The notes under the pieces are model-generated. The model was not told the DNA's origin, ran no database searches, and saw only the letters and a list, made by a program, of their open reading frames with translations. From contig URYY01000041.1 in assembly GCA_900552245.1 (NCBI GenBank), positions 1 through 14,920 on the forward strand: a stretch of DNA of 14,920 bases, in the 5' to 3' direction. Numbering within the stretch: the first letter of the stretch is position 1; every line of letters begins with the position of its first letter. Shown here piece by piece: positions 1-6,250 of this stretch. The position numbers and the translations under genes are program-made. Source of the stretch: an uncultured Opitutales bacterium (lineage in GTDB: Bacteria > Verrucomicrobiota > Verrucomicrobiia > Opitutales > Intestinicryptomonadaceae).

Positions 1-417
1 CGCCGCCCCGCATATAGACGAGCCGCAGGCAATCATCACGCTCAATTTTTTATCTAACTTAAATAGCTTTACGCCCAAAAAGTAGCCCAAGAGCAGTATG
101 GACGAAACCACAAAGACGTCTAGTAGCATTGCCGCCACGCCAACTTGAGCAATCTGCTGAAAAGTTATGCGAAAGCCGTACAAAATTATGCCCAGCCTCA
201 AGAGCCTCTTTTGCGCAAAACTTATGCCCGCAAACCACTCGCTAGGAGTTCTGTGATGAACGGTATTTCCGTAAATTACGCCCAAAATTATCGCGATTAT
301 AAGCGACGACACTCCCGCGCTTTTAAAAATGCCGACCTCCGAAAAGTAAATCGACGTAAATGAAATTAGCGCTATTAAAAACAAACCGCCATATAAGGTC
401 TTTACGCTCTTAATCAT
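1..417 (-). CDS. yeiH: YeiH/UPF0324 family membrane protein (putative sulfate exporter), 3' part missing
   Basis: I translated the reverse strand by hand: 139 codons stay open from ATG 417-415 to the window edge, so the C-terminal part is missing. The protein begins with a hydrophobic helix (about residues 9-23), followed by further hydrophobic segments near 36-50, 73-82 and 97-118. It carries family hallmarks I recognise from E. coli YeiH: RLLRLGIILYGFRITFQQIA (residues 71-90) and the motif GSSICGAA (132-139). YeiH-like proteins are inner-membrane proteins usually annotated as putative sulfate exporters; the transported substrate is not well established. The frame is open upstream to the bioD stop (484-486), but no other standard start codon lies between, so ATG 417 is the best start. 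There is no clear Shine-Dalgarno. The gene lies 66 bp downstream of bioD on the same strand with no visible terminator between, so it may be read from the biotin operon. Confidence 0.85.
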   Translation of the reverse strand, partial: MIKSVKTLYGGLFLIALISFTSIYFSEVGIFKSAGVSSLIIAIILGVIYGNTVHHRTPSEWFAGISFAQKRLLRLGIILYGFRITFQQIAQVGVAAMLLDVFVVSSILLLGYFLGVKLFKLDKKLSVMIACGSSICGAA

Positions 418-483
418 ATTTTCTAGCTTGGACGAATTTTTTAGGCTTTGACAATAACCTATTTCGGAAAGTTCCCGATACGC

Positions 484-1107
484 TTAATACTGCGCAAATT
501 CTACTTCCGGATAAAAGCGCCTCGCGTAGTTTAATATGTAGTTTTTGCTCTCTAAGCTCAGGCGGAGATCCTCCTTTGGATAGTCGTTGTAAACGAGCTT
601 CTTTAGGTTTATGCCCCTATTTGCGCAAACTTCTATGCTCAAAAGCGCGTGGTTTATGCTGCCGAGTTTGGCGCTTGCAACCAGTATCAAATCGAGTCCC
701 TCTCGCGCGATGTAGTCTATAGTCAAAAAGTCGTCCTTTACGGGAACCATAAGCCCGCCTGCACCCTCTACAAATACGGTATCGTACTTGGCGCAAAGCT
801 TGCGCGTGCACTCCGCAATTTTATCCAAGTCTATCTCGACATTCTCCATGCGGCTTGCCAAGTGCGCCGACGACGGAAATTTAAATATGTAGGGGCAGGT
901 CGTAAAATCCAAATCCTCCGGAAAAAAATCGACGTCCATAATGCGCCTGTGCTCCCTGATATCCTCGGACTCCCCGACGTTTCCGGTTTGCACAAACTTT
1001 TGCGTTATCGCGCTGCGGCCCGAATCCAAAACTTCTCGCGCGAGTTTCCCCGTTACAAAGGTCTTGCCGCAGCCCGTGTCTATTCCGCTTACAAAATACA
1101 CGCTCAT
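484..1107 (-). CDS. bioD: Dethiobiotin synthetase BioD
   Basis: BioD closes the ureido ring of DAPA with CO2 and ATP to give dethiobiotin in the cytoplasm. The 207-residue protein starts with the P-loop GIDTGCGKT (residues 8-16, Lys15). It has the substrate-binding lysine in QKFVQTG (Lys37), EGAGG (114-118) and KLGSINHALLS (147-157), which parallels KLGCINHAML in E. coli BioD. It is about 18 residues shorter than the 225-residue E. coli enzyme, mostly at the C terminus. The QKFVQTGN and SEDI..HRRIM stretches resemble Bacteroidota BioD proteins as I remember them. The ATG overlaps the bioGC stop by four bases (ATGA), and only a weak purine stretch precedes it, so translation is probably coupled to bioGC. 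It is the last biotin gene of the operon. Confidence 0.95.
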   Translation of the reverse strand: MSVYFVSGIDTGCGKTFVTGKLAREVLDSGRSAITQKFVQTGNVGESEDIREHRRIMDVDFFPEDLDFTTCPYIFKFPSSAHLASRMENVEIDLDKIAECTRKLCAKYDTVFVEGAGGLMVPVKDDFLTIDYIAREGLDLILVASAKLGSINHALLSIEVCANRGINLKKLVYNDYPKEDLRLSLESKNYILNYARRFYPEVEFAQY

Positions 1108-2525
1108 TGCTCTTTTATTAAATCTTTTCCAATATATTTACAAACAAAGTAAACCGGCCTGTAAGTCAGATAAACCCCGCCGTTTTCAGACGCGAAAAAG
1201 TCGGTGTAACCCTTTGAAAATTCTCTCAGCTTCTTCGGAGTCCAAAACTCGGAAAATCCGCCCGTAACGCCCGTATCGCGCATGTGCTTTAAGACGTCCA
1301 AAGGCGTTTTAAATTCGAGCTTAACAGTCTCGGCCTCCGCGCATAAAACTTCAAAGCCCGCGCGCATAAGCATGGACTTTAAGCCAACTATGCCAACATA
1401 GTTTAAGCCGTTTCCGCACAGAGAGCGAATCTCCCTAAAGTTATCGGGCAGAAATGTCGAGAATGCAAATATCGCGCCAATGTTGCAACTCTCGGCAATC
1501 TTTTGTACAAATTTGTCCAGATTTTCAAACCACTGGAAGCATGAGGCCGACACTATCAGGTCCAAATTCTTTGGAAGCTCCTGTATCTGGGCATCGCCCT
1601 GCAGAAACTTCGCGCGGGGCTTCAAGCTTTGAGGAACATAGTCTAGGGCCTTTTCGCTCAAGTCGTTCAAGTGCCAATTTGCAGCCGATAGCTTCCCGCA
1701 AAGCTCGTCAGTCAAAAAGCCCGTGCCCGCTCCGATTTCCAAGACTTCTCTCACATCTTCGGGGTTTAAGCGCTTGAGCGTAAGCTTTGCCAAGTGCTTT
1801 GCGATTTTCCTCTGCACGCTCGCAGACTTGTCGTATTTTGAAAAAGATTTCTCAAAGCCCCTCGCCACATTTTTAGCATCTACAAAAAGCGGCTTGAATC
1901 CCTCCTTAAAAATTTTTAGTGGGAAGTGCTCTGCGCCCGCGATTTCAAGCTTTTTGCCCCAAGCGGCGCGCAAATTCTTAAGCGGGAAAATCTTGTCACT
2001 CTTTGCGGCTATAGCTCTGTCCCAACCATCCGGGTCGCCTTCAAATTTCTTAAAGGCTTCGCCGAGTGAAATTAGCTCAGCCCTCTCGCTCTCGGCGCTT
2101 CTTTTGCTCTTAAAATCGGCGCAAAGCTCCATATTGCCGGCTCCGAACACTCGCGTGAAAAACTTTTCCCGCCCCTGAAAATCGTAGTTTACGCAAGTAG
2201 CCTCAAAGACCTTTTCGGGTATGCCGCGCAAATCGTCCACAGGCTGCGGCGAACCGCACAAAGCAACCCGCATCTCGGACTTTGGAAGCCTATCTTTAAA
2301 ATAATCGGCAACCCAAACTCCAAAGGACCACGCCACGGTATAGACCTCGGAATAGTCGAAAATTTCGCGCTCAAATTTAAAATTCAAATCTGTGTAGTCG
2401 TAAAACACAAGAGCGTCGCAATCCTCGTTGGGGAATGCCTTCAATATATTTTCATCGCTTGCAAAGCCGCTGAAAAACAGAACTAAGCTCCGCCCGCCAT
2501 CTCGCCTCAACCAGACAGATTTCAT
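1104..2525 (-). CDS. bioGC: BioG-BioC fusion: pimeloyl-ACP methyl ester esterase + malonyl-ACP O-methyltransferase
   Basis: This is one 473-residue protein with two biotin enzymes. Residues 1 to about 215 match BioG (DUF452): an FFSGFASDE oxyanion-type strand near 17-25, the nucleophile Ser67 in AWSFGVW, and a likely catalytic His200 in GAEHFP. Residues from about 222 to 467 match BioC: an opening helix with FSKYDKSASVQRKIA (228-242), the SAM-binding loop LEIGAGTG (262-269), the acidic residue in LNDLS (286-290), SCFQWFENL (328-336), and a C-terminal GGVYLTYRPVYF that parallels GRYPLTYHLFL of E. coli BioC. BioC methylates malonyl-ACP so fatty-acid synthesis can elongate it; BioG removes the methyl from pimeloyl-ACP methyl ester. 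The fusion thus joins the entry and exit steps of pimelate assembly. Its ATG overlaps the bioF stop (ATGA) without a Shine-Dalgarno, and its stop overlaps bioD the same way. Confidence 0.93.
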   Translation of the reverse strand: MKSVWLRRDGGRSLVLFFSGFASDENILKAFPNEDCDALVFYDYTDLNFKFEREIFDYSEVYTVAWSFGVWVADYFKDRLPKSEMRVALCGSPQPVDDLRGIPEKVFEATCVNYDFQGREKFFTRVFGAGNMELCADFKSKRSAESERAELISLGEAFKKFEGDPDGWDRAIAAKSDKIFPLKNLRAAWGKKLEIAGAEHFPLKIFKEGFKPLFVDAKNVARGFEKSFSKYDKSASVQRKIAKHLAKLTLKRLNPEDVREVLEIGAGTGFLTDELCGKLSAANWHLNDLSEKALDYVPQSLKPRAKFLQGDAQIQELPKNLDLIVSASCFQWFENLDKFVQKIAESCNIGAIFAFSTFLPDNFREIRSLCGNGLNYVGIVGLKSMLMRAGFEVLCAEAETVKLEFKTPLDVLKHMRDTGVTGGFSEFWTPKKLREFSKGYTDFFASENGGVYLTYRPVYFVCKYIGKDLIKEQ

Positions 2526-3676
2526 AGAGTTTTTAAGATTTTTAAGACCGCATTTGAGCAGTAGTCAATATCGTCGTCGCTCAAGCCCGCGCACAGCGAA
2601 AATCTTATGCGTGAGCTATTTTTAGGCACAGTCGGCGGTCTGACAACCGAAGCCCAGATGTTGGCCTCGGCAAGCCTCTTTAAAAAGTTTAGCGCCTTTT
2701 GAGGCTCTCCCAAAACAAGCGGCACTATCTGGCTTTGCCCCAAAATTTCAAAGCCCGAAAGCGCTTCTCTAAAGCGCGCGCCCACACTCTTTAGGTGCTC
2801 GCGCTCGGCGCGCATCTCAAGCATCTTTCTAAATGAAAACAGCGTCCACATAATATTTATCGGGGCAAGAGCCGTCGTAAAGATAAGCGGGCGCGACTTA
2901 TTTATTAGAAGCTTGCGCCAGAGCTCGTCGCAAATCACAAAGGCCCCCTCGCTGCCCAGCGCCTTGCCGAGTGTGCACATTATAAAATCTATGTCCCTGC
3001 CGGAATCGCGCTCAAAGCAAAGCCCCAATCCGCGCTCGCCAAACAGCCCAAAGCTGTGGGCCTCATCTATGTATAAGAGGGCGTCGTACTGCTTTTTTAT
3101 TTCTATGAGGGCATCTAGATCCGCCATATCGCCGTCCATGCTAAAGACCCCCTCGCTAACTATAAATACACGCTCGTAGTTGCGCCTGTTTTTTTCAAGA
3201 AGCTCGCGAAGATGTTGCATATCGTTGTGAGCGTAGCGCAACCACTTTGCCTTTGTGAGGCTAAGCGCATCTATAATGCTTGCGTGCACGAGTTTATCTG
3301 CCAAAATCAAGTCTTTGGAACTTGCAATCGCTGGAATTATGCCGGTATTTGCGTGGTAGCCGCTATTGTAAAAAAGGCATGACTTTCCGTAGATTGCCCC
3401 AATCTCGCTTTCGGCCTTTTCGTAGGCCGAAAAGTTCCCAACCAGAAGCCGCGAAGATGTCGAGCCCATCAAATACTCTCCGCTCTCGCGCAAGCTGCGC
3501 AAAAACTCCCTCTGAAAATCCAAACGCCCAGCCATCGATAGGTAGTCGTTAGACGCCAAATTTATGTGCGCCCTACCGTCGATAAAAACTCTTGAGCCGT
3601 CCACGCGCGCAAGCTTCAGTTCGCGGTATAGCCCCAAGTCTTTGAGTTTATCTATTTCAAGCTGCGCCCTATTCAT
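2522..3676 (-). CDS. bioF: 8-amino-7-oxononanoate synthase BioF
   Basis: BioF condenses pimeloyl-ACP (or pimeloyl-CoA) with L-alanine, using PLP, to form 8-amino-7-oxononanoate (KAPA). The 384-residue length equals that of E. coli BioF. Visible signatures are ASNDYL (41-46), NSGYHAN (104-110), ADKLVHAS with His131, EGVFSMDGD (175-183), the PLP-aspartate segment DEAHSFG (204-210), the Schiff-base Lys238 in TLGKALGSEG, and RPPTVP (346-351). The fold is that of alpha-oxoamine synthases; the biotin operon context and overall resemblance decide for BioF over KBL or ALAS. Its ATG overlaps the last eight bases of bioA and follows a GGAGG ribosome-binding site, so this start is well supported. Confidence 0.95.
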   Translation of the reverse strand: MNRAQLEIDKLKDLGLYRELKLARVDGSRVFIDGRAHINLASNDYLSMAGRLDFQREFLRSLRESGEYLMGSTSSRLLVGNFSAYEKAESEIGAIYGKSCLFYNSGYHANTGIIPAIASSKDLILADKLVHASIIDALSLTKAKWLRYAHNDMQHLRELLEKNRRNYERVFIVSEGVFSMDGDMADLDALIEIKKQYDALLYIDEAHSFGLFGERGLGLCFERDSGRDIDFIMCTLGKALGSEGAFVICDELWRKLLINKSRPLIFTTALAPINIMWTLFSFRKMLEMRAEREHLKSVGARFREALSGFEILGQSQIVPLVLGEPQKALNFLKRLAEANIWASVVRPPTVPKNSSRIRFSLCAGLSDDDIDYCSNAVLKILKTL

Positions 3677-4961
3677 CGATTTGAACCTCCGCTATGGTTT
3701 CTATGAGCACATCGCAAAGCTTCTGAAGCTCGGCATCGCTTATTACGATTGGCGGCATAAGGTACACCAAGCGCCCAAAGGGCCTTATCCAAACGCCTCT
3801 TGAAACAAAAATCGCCTGAATGCTCTCTACGTCCACGGGCTCTTCCATCTCGAGAACTCCTATTGCGCCCAAAACCCTGACGTCGCGAACCTGCTTGAAG
3901 TTTCGCGCAACATACAAATTCTTTTTCAGTATGCCCTCTATGCGCTTTACGTTTTGCAGGTAGGAGTCTTCAAGCACCAAGTCCAAACTCGCGATTGCGG
4001 CGGCGCAAGCGAGGGGATTTCCCATAAATGTGGGCCCGTGCATAAATACTCCGGCCTCGCCCTTTGATATGGTTTCGGCAACGTCCCGCGAAGAGAGAGT
4101 TGCGGCAAAGCTCAAGTAGCCGCCCGTTATAGCCTTTCCAACGCACATTATATCGGGCGAAATTCCCGCCCACTCAACGGCAAATAGCTTGCCTGTGCGC
4201 CCAAAGCCCGTGGCAATCTCATCGCAAATTAGAAGAATTCCAAGCTCGTCGCAAATCTCCCGCGCGCCCTTTAAAAAATTCGGGTGGTAGAAGCGCATTG
4301 CGCCCGCCCCCTGAACGATGGGCTCCAAAATGAAGGCGGCAATTTCGTCTTTGCGCTCGCTTAGTGTCTTGCGCAGCTCGTCCAAGTCGGAATCGTCCCA
4401 AACGCCGTCAAATGCCGTTCGCGGAGCCGATATAAAAATCTGCTTTGGCAAAACGCCCTCAAAGATTTTGTGCATGCCCGTAATGGGGTCGCAAACACTC
4501 ATGGCGTCGAAAGTATCGCCGTGGTAGCCCTGCCTGATTGTCGCAAACTTTACCTTTGAGGCAATGCCCTTTGAGTTCCAATATTGAAGCGCCATCTTCA
4601 TGGCAACCTCGACTGCAACCGAGCCGCTATCGCAATAAAATATGTGCTGAAGCCTGTCGGGAACTATATCCAAGAGCTTCTTTGCCAAGACAACCGCACC
4701 CTCGTGCGTTAGCCCGCCGAACATTACGTGGCTCATCTTCTTTAGCTGGGCTTCTACCGCGGCGTTTATCTTGGGATTGTTGTAGCCGTGCACGACCGCC
4801 CACCAAGAGGACATCCCGTCTATCAGCTCCTGACCGCCCATCAACTTTATGCGAGCCCCCTTTGCGCTCTCGACCGGATAGACCCGAAGCGGGTTCAAGG
4901 CGGATGTGTACGGATGCCAAATATGCGAGGCGTCAAAACTCAAGAGTTCGTCAATACTCAT
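3669..4961 (-). CDS. bioA: Adenosylmethionine-8-amino-7-oxononanoate aminotransferase BioA
   Basis: BioA is the PLP aminotransferase that converts KAPA to 7,8-diaminopelargonate (DAPA), with S-adenosylmethionine as the usual amino donor. From ATG 4961 the product is 430 residues, against 429 in E. coli. Matching stretches are IWHPYTS (14-20, with active-site Tyr18), LIDGMSSWWAVVHGYN, SDSGSVAVEVAMKMALQYW-like text, GYHGDTFDAMSVCDP, CDEIATGFGRTGKLFAVE, the Schiff-base lysine in VGKAITGG, HGPTFMGNPLACAAA and WIRPFGRLVYLMPP. The conserved tyrosines and RPFG arginine fit the SAM-using form rather than the lysine-using BioK form, though this is by eye. A start 24 bases further upstream (4985) is possible, but ATG 4961 has a GAGGAG seven bases before it and gives the expected N terminus. 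It overlaps the bioB end by 11 bases. Confidence 0.96.
   Translation of the reverse strand: MSIDELLSFDASHIWHPYTSALNPLRVYPVESAKGARIKLMGGQELIDGMSSWWAVVHGYNNPKINAAVEAQLKKMSHVMFGGLTHEGAVVLAKKLLDIVPDRLQHIFYCDSGSVAVEVAMKMALQYWNSKGIASKVKFATIRQGYHGDTFDAMSVCDPITGMHKIFEGVLPKQIFISAPRTAFDGVWDDSDLDELRKTLSERKDEIAAFILEPIVQGAGAMRFYHPNFLKGAREICDELGILLICDEIATGFGRTGKLFAVEWAGISPDIMCVGKAITGGYLSFAATLSSRDVAETISKGEAGVFMHGPTFMGNPLACAAAIASLDLVLEDSYLQNVKRIEGILKKNLYVARNFKQVRDVRVLGAIGVLEMEEPVDVESIQAIFVSRGVWIRPFGRLVYLMPPIVISDAELQKLCDVLIETIAEVQIDE
3686..3690 (-). promoter_or_regulatory. Ribosome binding site of bioF
   Basis: The reverse strand reads GGAGG followed by nine bases and then the bioF ATG at 3676. The site lies inside the last codons of bioA. 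It is the strongest Shine-Dalgarno I saw in the operon and fixes the bioF start. Confidence 0.75.
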
Positions 4962-5898
4962 AGCCCATCTCCTCAAACATCTCAAAGTCGTCTTTTACCC
5001 CGAAGCCTACTGTGGTTAGCATATCCCCTACAATCGCAGCGCTCACTCCGCTTTTAAGAGCCTTGCGCTGCAAGTGGCCTATAAGCGTGCGCCCGCCCGC
5101 AAAGCGTATTTGGGCCGTGGGGTTTATGAGCCTAAAGATTGCAAATGTTCGCAAAATTTCGTCGTCCGAAAGCCTCTCGACAGATTCAAGCGGCGTATTT
5201 TTTATTGGGTTTAAAATGTTTACGGGAATCGACATAGCGTCAATCTCTCGCAAAGTAAGGGCAAATTCAACCCTTTGCTCGCGGGTCTCGCCCATTCCTA
5301 TTATGCCGCCCGAACAAATTTCAAGCCCGACTTCCCTCGCCCAATTTATTGTCCTTATTTTGTCCTCAATAGTGTGCGTTGTGCATAGCTTGGGAAACAT
5401 CGACGGGGCGGTTTCAAGATTGCAGTGGTAGCGCGTCATACCGGCGTCTTTTAGAGCTTTTAGCTGCGCTTTATTTAATAGCCCCAGCGAGCCGCAGAGG
5501 CCAAGGGGCGTATTTTCGCGCATAAGTTTGTAGGCCTTCTCCAAGCTCTCGGTCTCGGACTTTCCCAGTGCTCTGCCCGAAGTTACTACGCTAAAGCGCC
5601 TTATGCCCGCTTCTTCAGACATCTTTGCAACTTTTAAAATCTCCTCGGGGCTCATAAGCGGATAGACGCTCGCCGAAGTCTTGTAGTGGGCGGATTGAGC
5701 GCACCACTTGCAGTTTTCCGGACACTTGCCGGAGCGAGCGTTAACTATGGAGCAAGTCTCTATGCGATTTTTAAAGAAGTGCGTTCTGACCTTGTCTGCG
5801 CTTGCGCACAAATCCGCAAGTTGGCAATCTCGAAGCAAGGCGCAAGCCTCGTCGAAACTCAATTTGTGACCTGAAATTATCTTATCTGCTATATCCAT
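4951..5898 (-). CDS. bioB: Biotin synthase BioB, possible Type II (anaerobe) form
   Basis: BioB is the radical SAM enzyme that inserts sulfur into dethiobiotin. From ATG 5898 it has 315 residues. The radical-SAM cluster motif is CPENCKWC (Cys59, Cys63, Cys66). Of the auxiliary-cluster ligands known from E. coli (C97, C128, C188, R260), I can place Cys135 (GLCGSLG), Cys195 (LEICSGG) and Arg265 (IRFAGGR). The first ligand is replaced: E. coli RFCMGAAW corresponds here to RFSVVTSG with Ser103. An additional Cys49 (ETCSIVNARSGKC) sits where E. coli has Ser. This pattern fits the Type II BioB reported from obligate anaerobes, which carries a 4Fe-5S auxiliary cluster. A TTG 24 bases upstream (5922) could extend the protein, but ATG 5898 gives a typical N terminus. 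No clear Shine-Dalgarno. It is the first gene of the operon, facing the divergent region. Confidence 0.95.
   Translation of the reverse strand: MDIADKIISGHKLSFDEACALLRDCQLADLCASADKVRTHFFKNRIETCSIVNARSGKCPENCKWCAQSAHYKTSASVYPLMSPEEILKVAKMSEEAGIRRFSVVTSGRALGKSETESLEKAYKLMRENTPLGLCGSLGLLNKAQLKALKDAGMTRYHCNLETAPSMFPKLCTTHTIEDKIRTINWAREVGLEICSGGIIGMGETREQRVEFALTLREIDAMSIPVNILNPIKNTPLESVERLSDDEILRTFAIFRLINPTAQIRFAGGRTLIGHLQRKALKSGVSAAIVGDMLTTVGFGVKDDFEMFEEMGYEY
4969..4974 (-). promoter_or_regulatory. Ribosome binding site of bioA
   Basis: GAGGAG on the reverse strand lies seven bases before the bioA ATG at 4961, within the last codons of bioB. It decides the internal ATG over the longer reading from 4985. 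Confidence 0.7.
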
Positions 5899-6250
5899 CT
5901 TAGCGGCTATAAAAAGACCCAAAGTTTCTAAATACTTAAAGGATTATTTTTTAAGCCAAAAGAGCAAGGAAAAAAGCAGAACTTTAAAATCGCCCGCAAA
6001 GTTTTGAAAAATTTTTTAATATTGAGCTTGAGAAACGCAAAGTTTGGAATCAATCTAAGCGCGTTAAAATTTTGCGAATGAAAATCGATATAAATTCGAC
6101 CGATGCGTACTCGGCAGATAAGCCGTGGAAAACCAGATGCGAATGCGCCCGTCTTTTTGAAATACTTAATACAGTGGAATCCGCTCTTGCAGCGCGCGCC
6201 TTTTTGCGCGAATGCCGCCCAGCCCTCAATAGCCAATATATTGCCGCATA
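5899..6250. other. Divergent intergenic region between bioB and the decarboxylase gene
   Basis: This 352-bp AT-rich stretch has no convincing gene. It should hold the promoters of the biotin operon (minus) and of the decarboxylase (plus). The octamer CAAAGTTT occurs three times on the plus strand (5920-5927, 5997-6004, 6038-6045), reading AAACTTTG(C/G)G toward bioB. AAATACTTAA occurs at 5930-5939 and 6160-6169. A -10-like TATATT at 6237-6242 lies eight bases before the decarboxylase ATG, but I see no -35 at proper spacing. I did not recognise a BirA-type operator or a riboswitch. A short GC hairpin with a T-rich loop sits near 6194-6210. Confidence 0.5.

Noticed and set aside
145..363. Plus-strand ORF of 72 residues at the left edge
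   Set aside because: It is antisense to the yeiH-like reading frame, which has clear family motifs; this ORF has none.
941..5431. Many plus-strand ORFs of 60-167 residues across the biotin operon
   Set aside because: All lie opposite recognisable biotin enzymes and show Ser/Arg-rich composition typical of antisense shadows.
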